A stretch of 64,000 bases of DNA, from positions 49,339,385 through 49,403,384 of the forward strand of contig NC_088295.1 in the NCBI RefSeq assembly GCF_032854445.1, given 5' to 3'. Both the position numbers and the translations under genes were made by a program. Below, piece after piece: positions 23,201-33,231 of the stretch; position 1 is the first letter of the stretch; every line of letters begins with the position of its first letter. The stretch comes from Liolophura sinensis (lineage: Eukaryota > Mollusca > Polyplacophora > Chitonida > Chitonidae). The notes under the pieces were generated by a model. It had not been told where the DNA came from, ran no database searches, and was given only the letters and a program-made list of their open reading frames with translations.

Positions 23201-26200
23201 CATACCAGGTGCCCACCCAATCATATCAGGTGCCCACCCAGTCATACCAGGTGCCCACCCAGTCATACCAGTGCCATCGCAGTCATACCAGGTGCCCACC
23301 CAATCATACCAGTGCCATCGCAGTCATACCTGATACACACCCAGTCATACCCGATACCCACCCAGTCATACCAGTCCCACCCTGTCATACCTGATACACA
23401 CCCAGTCATACCCGATACCCACCCAGTCATACCAGTCCCACCCAGTCATACCAGTTCACAAACCGGTCAAACTGATTCCCATTTAACCATACCAGATGCT
23501 CACTTAGTCATACCAGTCCCACCCAGTCATACCAGATGACCACCCAATCATACCCGATGCCCACCTTATTATACCCGAGGCCCACCCAGTCATACCAGGT
23601 GTCCACCCAGTCATACATGATGCCATCCCAGTCATACCAGATGTCCACCCAGACACACCTGATGCCCACCTAATCATAACAGATGCCCCCACAGTCATAC
23701 CAGATTCCCACCCAGTCATACCAGTTCACCCACCCAGTCATACCGGATGGCCATCGTCATACCAGAGTCCATCATCTAACATCATAAACCCTGAGCTGGT
23801 CAGCCCTTCCTTACACCATCCTAACTCACACTATGACAGAGATCTAACAGTCCTGTGTCAGACAGTTTCAGCTACTACAGACCTGGTCCCAGAGAGACTG
23901 TCCCCTGAAGAAAACCCTCTACATCTTTGTCCTTGGCACACATGAAGATGTTTTCATTTTGGTCAAATTTAGTTGCTGGTGAGCGGATCCAGTGTGAAAC
24001 GTCGGTCTGCAAAAGTGTTTGTTTATTCATTTATTTGCTTACATATTAAATATATAATTACAGGTCACCTTCCCTGGTTTAAGAAAGTGGTTAGAACTCC
24101 AGACCAGATCTTGCCAGATAACTCACAGATTTCTTGATGTACTACACAGCAACCATCACCAGAAATGAAGACACAGTTTTCACCTAATAAATTGCAGTTT
24201 GTATAAAATGACATTTGCAAGCAGTGATTTGTACTAAATGTGTGAAGACTTACTGACATACAACATACAACTTCATAAGGAGACACAACACGAATAGACT
24301 TCAGCAGTTTACATATTTAGGGGGGAGAATTATCTTTGAAAAGCAAATATTACAGCTGTTTGCAAGCCATTTAAATTTTTAAAAATGTTACAAGCATTTT
24401 TTTTTATACAGTCCTGCAACTTTTGCAGCTGTTTGCAAACCCTTTTAATTTTCCAAAAACTGTTACAAGCATTTTTTCTATACAGACCTGTGTTATAGGT
24501 TGTTTCTCCACAGCAGGTACCAGCCAGACCACCTCCAACTCTATTGGTCCTTTCTCCAGAAAGAGACAGGGGAAATATTGACTGTGGTCTGTTTCAAACA
24601 GATACCTGCAGAAACGACATACCAACTCATAAATGAGATTATAAACTGATACTTCATTTTTGTTGTATCATATTATTACACCTCATAACTGATGTTTCCT
24701 TTGTTTGCTTGGGTTTATTAATGAACAAATGCTTTTCAAAATTATTTATTAACATGTCATGACTGGACGACTGTGGATTTCTCCCGCTATAATGCTGGCC
24801 ACCGTCATATAAGTGAAATATTCTTCAGTATGGTGGAAACGCACAAATCAAATATATAATTAAACAAATTAACATGTTATGACGTGAGTACATGTAATTT
24901 CAGTGTAAGACCAGTCTAAATGTTGAAAAACATATTTTTAAGCAAACATCAGCACACTGGAGGTATCATCTGAAGAAAACTGGGAGAGGACTTTCACTAG
25001 CCATTTGATGAGAGGTGTGTCATGGAATTCCCCATAATTACTGCTAATATGTGAAAATTAAAGTCAGAACAATATCAGTACTAAGTATGATTGTTCTCTG
25101 TCAAATATTCAGTATTATCCAATCACGAGAGGACACATATTCACTGCTCCTACTGTGACTAAATGCTGGTAGCTGGATCCCACCAAGGCTATCTTGGTGA
25201 GCATAATGTCATTATTTTTGTGTCAAAAAAATGTCAGCTTTCCGACACAATGTGTCAACGAATATTAGGGATGAAGTTTTTGAAGGGTGTTCCTTTACTG
25301 GAAAATTGTGAAACTATCAAGGCTATACAAGCCACTTACACCAACTGTAGTTTATGGAATATAACACAAGCTTAAAAGTTACACGCCACTGATATACATG
25401 TACTGTACATACCGGGTAGCAACAGGAAGGCCATTTTTGTAGAAAAAAATAGTTGATGACTTTTTCCCAAAGTATGACACCTCGACTGAGAGCTTGTCAC
25501 CTAAGAAAAACAAAACACAAGTTTAATCTTTTTATCATTAAACCAAAATATGTATTAAGGTACGGCTTGAGACTTTGGGCACATAAAAGAAGGCCTGTAT
25601 GTGAACGCCGTGCACTTTCCAACAATACAGACTGTTCAGCATGACATTAAGAACAGCTATACAGCATGCAACTCATTGTCTGAATTGAAAGTATGCCGGC
25701 TCAAAAAAAAAAAAACATCTTCCAATTATAGAGATAACCTTCTATGCAATTTCTAATATTACTGTTTCTCACCTTAAGTTTGGCATTTCTAAACTCACAC
25801 ACTTTATTTGATTCTGACCGATTCTTAGACCTTATAGCACAACTGAACATTTTTTTTTTGGGGGGGGGGGACTAATTTCTTGTCAAAAACTGTTAACTTA
25901 TGGCATTAAAGGTATACTTTTATAGCCTATATGTAATTTTGAAAGTGGATTTTTAAATAACAAAATTTAGGTCAAATACAGTTATTTGTGCCTGTATTTC
26001 AATTCATACAAATATTGAAAACACAAAAATAAATTTAGTTTTTGTCACACTTTAATAGAGCCAAGATAAATCACCCAGTCATACTGGTGAATGACCCTTT
26101 GCATACATTGCTGCTTTACATTTCATCTGGATTCACGCACAGATTTAAAACTCTTGGGTCACTTTCAGAAAACTAGAAAATTTGATGTAACTTTGATGAA

Positions 26201-28757
26201 AAAAGTTATGAAATTTTTAGGAACATTAGGAAGCTTTGTGAAAGTGGCCCCAGTATACAGAAACCAGGAAGAAATTGCAAAGATTAATTTTGCATATAGA
26301 TCTTACCTTGACCAATCACTTCTCCTCCTGTGTTAGCTGTTGAATCATGGGAACTGTAGCACCTGCCCGTGTTGCTATGGTAACCGACTGTGTTATTCCA
26401 ATGTCCTGGGGCCCTGTTTTCCTCTATAGCACTTCCAGCGATGCCTGCAACTATTTTGCTTTCTGGACCTAAAATGTATGTAAAATCATCAACACTCTTA
26501 AAATCAAGGAATTAGAAACTGTTAAAAAACTAAAAAACCTATTAAAACATGTTTAGGTTTACCAAAAATATGTAGCAAACTATCCTGACATAACTACATG
26601 TACTGTACTAAACTTACAAACATGGTCAGAGACTTCAAGAACAGAAAAAATTTCAATGCCTATATTTTCATATAACATGCACATTGTGGGTCATTTTCTG
26701 ACTGACAATGCCTGTGGCGGCGTGTAATTAACTTAACAACCTGTAAAATACCTGTACAGTTTAGTGAGATAATATTCAGTGAAATCATATTCAATAAAAT
26801 CTTGTTCAGTCAAATCATATGTAGTGAAATTTATTTATTTATTTGATTTGTGTTTTACGCCATACTCAAGACTATTTCACTCATACAATGGCGGGAAGAA
26901 ACCCAGCAGGGCCTGAGGGAAACCCATGGCCTTCCGCACGTTGCTGGCGAAACTTCCCATGTACGGTATGAGAGGAAGGCTAACCACTCTGGCCCCCTGT
27001 AGTGAATCATATTTGAAATTTCATTTAGTCAAATCATACTGGTGAAATCTCAATCAGTCATCTCAAATTCAATGAAATCTCAATCAGTCATCTCATATTC
27101 AATGAAATCTCATTCAGCCAAATCATACTCAGTAACATCTCATTCAGTCATCTCATATTCAATGAAATCTCATTTAGTCAAATCATACTCAGTAACATCT
27201 CAATCAGTCAAATCATATTCAGTGAAATCTCATTTAATCAAATTACATTTGAACACTGGAATCATATTAAGCACTGAAGAAGGCTCTCACCCAGAGACTT
27301 GACCCGCAGACAGAAGGACGGATAAGCTGTTGACAAGGGCTGAAGACTCTGGAGGAAGCTCCAGGCCTGGCAGCTCTGTGGCAGGTTTACTTTACATTTG
27401 CGTCCTCCCCTGGGGTCTTGTTGTGTGTCATACAAGACCTCCCCGGCACAGCGATAGAAACGACCCATACTGGCTGACAGGCATCAGTTTTTCATCACCT
27501 TCATCTATAGTGAGAAGTCATGAAATTAAAATTTAATAAAACTGCATCAACATCTGTTGTAATTACACCTAAACATTACTAGTGAGAAATACAATGTTGA
27601 CCATATGTTCAACTGTGTTTATTTATTTATTTGACTGATGTTTAATGCAGTACTCCACAATTTTACATACATGTATATGATTGGGAGAAGCAATAGCAGT
27701 TGGAGAAAGCCTTCAAAAGTTACAAACTTCCTGACTTTAGAAGGCAATGAAAACAGTTAAATTCCAGCACACGTGCATTGGTCAAGCAGAATTTGTCAGT
27801 ATTATAATTAGTATTATCAGTAAAAACAAATCTACATGATGTGGTTTATTTATTTATTCGACTGGTGTTTTACGCCATACTCAAGAATATTTCACTTATA
27901 CGACGACGGCCAGCATTACAGTGAGAGGAAACCAAACAGTACACAGGAGAAACACGTGACCACCCACAGGTTGCTGAAGACCTTCCCACATACAGCCAAA
28001 GTGGAAGCCAGCAAGACTACATGATGTAAGCTGGGTCTATTATATAGGTGAATCCTCTCACAGTAATACTGGCCACAGTAGTATAAGTGAAATATTCTTG
28101 AGCACGGCATAAAACACCAATCAAATAAATAAATATTATATAGATAAAGGGATATGCACAAGACTACTCCCCTTCTAGTCTCGTTCTGGACTGATTTAAA
28201 TTTAACGCAAACTTTCTGATTCAAAACTTGTGACCTTTTGACTGATAATTCCTACCAGACCATTTATACAACACTGAGAAGAAAATTTAAACAGTAAACA
28301 AAGAATGGAAAAAAGACTTAATAGAATATTTTTAAATCAAAGAAGTTCTTCAGAGAAGTCGACAAGATTTGTACTGCAAGGGCAAGCCATGTGTGGTGAC
28401 ACCCATACTTAATGCTGACCTGCATGCATGTGTACATTACATGTACTTGAAGTATTGCCAGAAAATAGTGTATTTACAGTTTAATATCATGACAATTAGT
28501 AACATGGTTACAAATGTGCTGAGTAACATACATGTACACGTAAATGTATCATGTTGGCAGAAGAAATAAAAGATGTCTATTATACATGTAAGTTTACCAA
28601 TAATAACAAAAAAGGTTACTAACACTGGACCAACACTCATAAATGTGCCATTCAATTCAGGATAAAATTTAAAAAATCTATGTCCGACTTACCTATTGCC
28701 TATGAGTTTTGTTGCTCCGTTCCCCGTAAGGTCCAATAGTACGGCATGCAAAATTAG
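20240..28757 (-). CDS. Multi-SPRY-domain protein, incomplete at both ends
   Basis: Nine phase-compatible exons, with a tenth tentative: 28757-28693 (tentative), 27469-27291, 26462-26307, 25500-25413, 24605-24488, 24006-23883, 22657-22520, 21926-21729, 21389-21264, 20394-20240. All have AG acceptors and GT donors; the 21729 donor and 21389 acceptor are weaker. Joined, they encode about 400 aa. SPRY/B30.2-like signs: domain 1 has PLSTAYPSFCLRV, VAGIAGSA, VGYHSNTGRCYSS, TIFFYKNGLPV, YFPCLFLEKGPIELEVVW. Domain 2 has FYDVKVEE, GDHIGWGVHY, PTGGFYPMVLLS. A short helical linker (LLKELDKIYRDLLADIRDM) follows, then the opening of a third domain (GVHAVQFLHPLTIDSSYFY). SPRY domains bind partner proteins; no catalytic domain is visible. 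The remaining exons should lie beyond 20240 but meet a minisatellite and then the assembly gap. The start codon is not identified. SPRYD3 also carries more than one SPRY domain, but I do not recognise this protein as its orthologue. Confidence 0.75.
22852..23768. repeat. About 21-24-base minisatellite in a SPRY-gene intron
   Basis: About 40 units of CCCACCCAGTCATACCAG with a short variable spacer (GTGC, ATGC, TTCA, GATA and similar). Translated, it gives MTGWAPG-like repeats on the minus strand and PTQSYQ-like repeats on the plus strand. It lies between the exons at 22520-22657 and 23883-24006, so it is intronic. Confidence 0.95.
24770..24867 (+). mobile_element. SINE (family 1) 3' fragment
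   Basis: TATAATGCTGGCCACCGTCA, then AAGTGAAATATTCTTCAGTA and an AAAT-like tail. It lies in the intron upstream of the SPRY-gene exon at 24488-24605. Confidence 0.8.
26745..27247. repeat. About 15/30-base minisatellite, split by a SINE
   Basis: Units resemble TTCAGTGAAATCTCATTCAG and TCAAATCATA, arranged as 15-base halves and 30-base pairs. The array is interrupted by a SINE at 26829-26998 with a 9-base target duplication, so it predates that insertion. It ends about 45 bases from the SPRY-gene exon at 27291. Confidence 0.9.
26829..26998 (-). mobile_element. SINE (family 1) with target duplication
   Basis: Tail (TTTATTTATTTGATTTG) first, then a degraded body and a remnant head (CTAACCACTCTGGCCCCC). 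A 9-base target duplication, TGTAGTGAA, flanks it (26820-26828 and 26999-27007). It splits the 15/30-base minisatellite. Confidence 0.88.
27618..27672 (-). mobile_element. SINE (family 1) tail fragment
   Basis: TTTATTTATTTATTTGACTG then ATGTTTAATGCAGTACTCC; the body is lost. Confidence 0.6.
27843..28016 (-). mobile_element. 5'-truncated SINE (family 1) with 11-base target duplication
   Basis: Flanked by CTACATGATGT at 27832-27842 and 28017-28027. The element keeps the tail, the ACTCAAGAATATTTCACTTA motif and most of the body but lacks the A box. Confidence 0.92.
28046..28136 (+). mobile_element. SINE (family 1) 3' fragment, inverted relative to its neighbour
   Basis: CACAGTAATACTGGCCACAG, then AAGTGAAATATTCTTGAGCA and an (AAAT)n tail. 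It lies only about 20 bases from the oppositely oriented copy at 27843-28016, so the two could form a hairpin. Confidence 0.85.
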
Positions 28758-30046
28758 CTATATAGGCCTTCCGCATGCAATGGCACCAGATTCTTGGAAA
28801 CACCAGTACAGTTATGTCAATACAGAGTTTAGCATTAATGTTTGTCTACTGAAAGAGAGATTGTTGTGCATGGGTCGAACCACAAAAGCTGACCACATGC
28901 CATGCAGGGACGAGACCCGTCACGCACAGATGAAGCTACACCGTTATAAAGTGTAATGTGTTCAGACCAGGCCGTTATGAATGAAGACAAGTTTGGGCGC
29001 GTGTCTGGCTGGGGTCGGAATTGTTGACCGTATTTCAGCCCACATCTCACCTGTCATCCTGACCTACATATCTGACATGCCTAAGAGAGATGTAAATTAC
29101 AATGCCTAACGATACCCTTGATTGATTACATATTCTCCGTGCTTAAGCATATACTGTTGTCAAGCTGCTGTCAAGTAAACGCGTCTAGTAACTGTCCAAA
29201 CTCCTCAAAGCGCTATAACCACTGCCTTCATACAGCCTTGTGGACACGTGGTCTTGTTTACATTTCGCCTCACCAATAATGGTAACCTCCGTAGGCCTAC
29301 TGTGTTGACTCTTCATCGGGCTTTACACAGTTTATCTTTTGCTAACCTCGGATAGAAGTAAACATATAATTTAAAGTAAAAAAAGAAAAAGCACAGCTAA
29401 GAAAATGAGTTCCCTTTCTATCCCATCTGCTGACTCCGACCTTGTTTAACATATTTTTGGCGTTCATTTGCACGTTTATCATTGACCCATAGTGTGTACT
29501 GCAGCGTATTCGCTGTGGGGAGTTTGGTGGTTGACACCCCACAAGGCGCACGAGAGCACATGTATTGCAAATTACATGGCGGATAGACGGCGGATTCATC
29601 AGAGCTCCTCAAAGCCAGTCAAATAACTGATCATTATCATGATCATAAGTTTATCATAACGTTATGTTGTTAGAAATATTGAAATGTTTAACTATATTAT
29701 GCCCACATGAAGACACAAAATTGCTTTCATATTTACAGAAGAATATTAACATAGATGTAGGCCTACAGCTTCCAGAGGCCAGCTTCGATTTTGATCAATT
29801 TCAGCCACGAGATGAATGTCAAATCTGTACAGTAGTTTGTAAGTGATGAAGATAATTAACAAACAATGGTCTAAACTTGCATGCATAGAAAAAATACCTT
29901 GTTGGTACACCAAGAATCTGCCACCATTCTGGACTAACATAAAGCTGCAGCTACCGGTACCTGTAACTGGTTTTGAACTCATCAGCATATTGTGCGGCAT
30001 CCCAGACGGCCCAGGGAAAACTGCTGCATAATAAGCCTATTTATTT

Positions 30047-30355
30047 TATTGTTGCTTAACACCATAGTGGTACTCTAGAACTTTTCAATCATATGATGGC
30101 GATCAATTTTATCGGGGGAGGAAACCAGTGTACCCAGCATAAACCAATGACTTTTGGATAATTACTGATGAACTTTCCCACACATGCACATGATAGTGGT
30201 GGAAGATTAGTGGTCTTCAGCAAACGCCAGACTTCACAAATGGTCATACCATCATAACTGCTTATTGTCACCGATGCCCCACAAGCAGTGAGAGCAGGGA
30301 GTTTTTTCTTGCAGGGAGAATTTCTTGTCCACTGTCGGATTTGAACTTGCACATT
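30047..30355 (-). mobile_element. SINE of a second family (family 2)
   Basis: Starts with GTTGCTTAACACCATA, then GGGGGAGGAAACCAGTG, CAGCATAAACCAATGACTTT, and ends near GTCGGATTTGAACTTGCAC, whose minus strand gives a B box-like GTTCAAATCCG. It differs from family 1 in body and tail. Confidence 0.7.
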
Positions 30356-30617
30356 GGAAACAACTGTTTATTTATTTATTTGATTGGTGTTTTACACCAT
30401 ACTCAAGAATATTTCACTTATGCGACGGTGACCAGCATTATGGTGGGAGGAAACCGGACAGAGCCCAGGGGAAGGTTGCTGGCAGACGAAACTACTATAT
30501 AGTACTCATGTGTATATATGGATATGGCTGTTTTTCAGTAGGCTGGAATTCCTTGTCCAAGGTCGGATTTGAACTTGCACCTTACAAACCACTATACAGT
30601 ACTCATTTGTATATATA
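30311..30617. repeat. Tandem duplicated segment, first unit split by a SINE
   Basis: Unit 1 (about 30311-30365 plus 30488-30520) and unit 2 (about 30537-30617) share TCGGATTTGAACTTGCAC, a CTATA(T/C)AGTACTCAT core and TGTATATAT. The SINE is in unit 1 only. Confidence 0.8.
30366..30487 (-). mobile_element. 5'-truncated SINE (family 1) inside a duplicated segment
   Basis: (TTTA)n tail, ACTCAAGAATATTTCACTTA and CAGCATTATGGTGGGAGGAA. Imperfect target duplications GAAACAACT (30357-30365) and GAAACTACT (30488-30496) flank it. The neighbouring segment 30537-30617 is an empty-site version of the same flank. Confidence 0.88.
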
Positions 30618-31249
30618 TATCGAGTGGGCATTAAAAAAAATGGACCGTACTTTGACACTCAATACCTCCGCAAACCTCTTACATGAGCTGCTAAAAATTT
30701 TCACACTCAAAAGCCATTATGTCCTAAGTATACAGACCAGACTTCAATTTCATTCTTTAAGATTTCTGTTCATGGAACCAAAATCAAAATAGAGTCTAAT
30801 ACGCATATTCCGGACATTTCAAAATGCTGTTCTACATTCCGGACATTTCAAAATGTTGTTCTACCTTGTTTTACTTGAAAAGGTGATCATTTCCTTGTCC
30901 GCCGCAGGGAAAACCATCTTCATTCCACAAAACTTGTGCCTATTTGGCAGAAGGGTTTCCCTGACACTAGAGCCAGAGAATTTTTCCAGACAACATTTGA
31001 TTGACGTGTGTCACACGGATGCAGCACGCGCTCTACTCACAACACCGGATGATGATGCAATGTGGGTCACTGGAACATGCGTTTTTGAGGCTATGTTTTC
31101 ATTTTAACCCTGTGTACAGACTGCTCAAGCTATGACTTTGAAAATTGGTCAGTATATTAACAAAATCATGCCATTTGAATGTCTAAAGTTTGAAAGGGTT
31201 TGAACAAAGGATAATGGAGCAATGCAGCATCAAAGTGTAGCCCATTTTT

Positions 31250-31345
31250 TTATGCCCAAGGGCTTCATTGATATGGATGTTTTTAGTAGGCTGGAATTAT
31301 TTGCCCAAGGCCGGATTTGAACCCAAACCTTGGAAACCAGACATA
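31250..31345 (-). mobile_element. SINE family 2 fragment
   Basis: GTAGGCTGGAATTATTTGCC, then AAGGCCGGATTTGAACCCAA; the same head as in 30537-30600 and 44540-44820. Confidence 0.6.
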
Positions 31346-32799
31346 TATATATATATATATTTAATAATGTAATCCAGTCCAGGGTTTCACGAATATGGAT
31401 GTTTTTTTATGTAAGTTAATAGGGCCTACTAGAAAACTGTATGGCTGTAAGATACTTGAAGCCTTGATCTGGGTTAAACAAGGTAACAAGTGTCCAGTTA
31501 GTCCACATAATTACATCATACATGTAGCAATAATTATTTATTTGTAACAGTGTATGTACCAAATTTGCCACAGTTAACATTACTGCAATATATAATCATC
31601 CTTAAAACAATTAACATAGTTGCTTTATACATAAGGAATAGCTGGAGGATTGGTTAAGGATTCATGCAGTTATAATAATGAGTGATGAGTGGGATAACTG
31701 TAACATTGTACAACATCTGAACAGCTGACAGTGGCAACTTAACTCTTATGCTACCTTAATGAAGATGTTAGGAACTGTTAAAAGCTGTACCAGTATACAG
31801 TAAAGAAATGCAGAATTGATAAAATGCCAGAACCATTGGAATGCTAACTTTAACTTTTCAGCCTCCACTGTCAGAGACTAAGCAGTTAACTACACTGCAA
31901 CTTTATCAACATTTCTGGTGTACTCAGCCAATGAATGTATTTCCTAGATTGGAAAAAGTAAGAAATCAACAAACTGCTTCGGCACACCTAAAAATGATAA
32001 ACATTTTATTGAAAGTTTAATAAGAATTTAATGAACCACAAAAGTCATGGATGACAAAAAAAAATTTGGAACAAAAACAGAAATTTTTTCAAATAGTGTA
32101 CAATATATCTACATATCTTAACAACATGCTTGAAACTTTATTATTATTGCTTATTTGACAACAAAAACAAAATGTCAGGTTAGATTAACATGTACCTAGA
32201 AAAGTTTTCCTCCCCCACACATCAATGTTTTGATATTTATCTTAAAATCCAGAAGAGAGTGATGATCAGTATTCATGCTTTTTATTCCTGGGGTTGGTTT
32301 AATGTGAAAGTGATAATAACCAACAACAGCCACCATTACGCCAAAACCTTGTATATTTTAGTATTTTTATGGATATGATTTTTGCTTTACATTCATTGTA
32401 CAGATGACTGCTTACAGATGAACAGTTGACTTTCAGAAAAGGCAGTTTGAAGGCAATTTATACACATGGATACCTTAAAACTTATTTATTATTTTAATTA
32501 TATGTACATTTTCCTTTATTTCTTAACTTAGTCAAGTAATATTCAATTTTGAGTGTAGAAGATTACGACAGTGCAGCCTGAGTGAATTCTCTTTGAGCCA
32601 GCACATCACTGTTTTATGCCACAACAGGGTTTACTTAGCTACATGTATCTTTTAACACAGACATTCATGTATCTATGTAAAACTGTTGGCAGAATTCCAA
32701 TATTTTTGCACCTGGCAACACAGAGACACTGAAGAACATAATGATTATCATAGGTTGCTTTTCAATGATTGTATGTACCAACCTATGTGAAATTTGATG

Positions 32800-32951
32800 C
32801 GGCCGTATGTGGTAAGGTCTGTTCGCAACCTGAAGATGGTCGTTGGTTTCCGCCGGGCTCTGCCCGGTTTCCTCCCACCATAATGTTGGCCGACGTCGTA
32901 TAAGTGAAATATTCTTGAGTACGGCGTAAAACACCAATCAAATAAATAAAT
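32800..32951 (+). mobile_element. 5'-truncated SINE (family 1) with 10-base target duplication
   Basis: Flanked by AAATTTGATG (32790-32799 and 32952-32961). Body CCCACCATAATGTTGGCCGA and tail CACCAATCAAATAAATAAAT are intact. It lies in the expected PDXK 3' flank. Confidence 0.93.
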
Positions 32952-33231
32952 AAATTTGATGAACTGACCCTACTCTGTTGTGATGTCAAGCCACAAAGAG
33001 ACATCACATTGCTGACGTATACTGAAAGTCATGTAGTGACAAAATTTTAGAGGTGTAATGTTCACAGTTGATCCACCAAATATAATCGCTTAATTGAAAT
33101 TCACATTCTAAAAATAAATCAACATGCACATGATATGCTTTTTAGTGGTCTAAAATTTCAGAGGGGTAAAAGGGTATAATAAAAATTTGTAAATCTCAAA
33201 ACAATTATTAGTCTAACATTTATGCTATGTG

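Larger units (their letters stand above)
29060..33231. other. Intergenic stretch between the SPRY gene and PDXK
   Basis: No exon can be supported. The part nearest 33231 should contain the PDXK 3' untranslated region; TTTATT on the plus strand near 32484 would read as a poly(A) signal on the minus strand, but it is one of several. The rest holds SINE family 1 and 2 copies (30047-30487, 31250-31345, 32800-32951), a duplicated segment around 30311-30617, and a TA run at about 31345-31360. The promoter and first exon of the SPRY gene may lie at 28.8-29.6 kb, but I see no decisive signal. Confidence 0.5.

Noticed and set aside
22827-23719. MTGWAPG-type and PTQSYQ-type repeat ORFs as a secreted repeat protein
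   Set aside because: Minisatellite translation in several frames on both strands, between two exons of another gene.
29342-29612. Two overlapping minus-strand ORFs as a first exon of the SPRY gene
   Set aside because: No matching family, no clear donor in phase and no start-site signal; cannot be supported.
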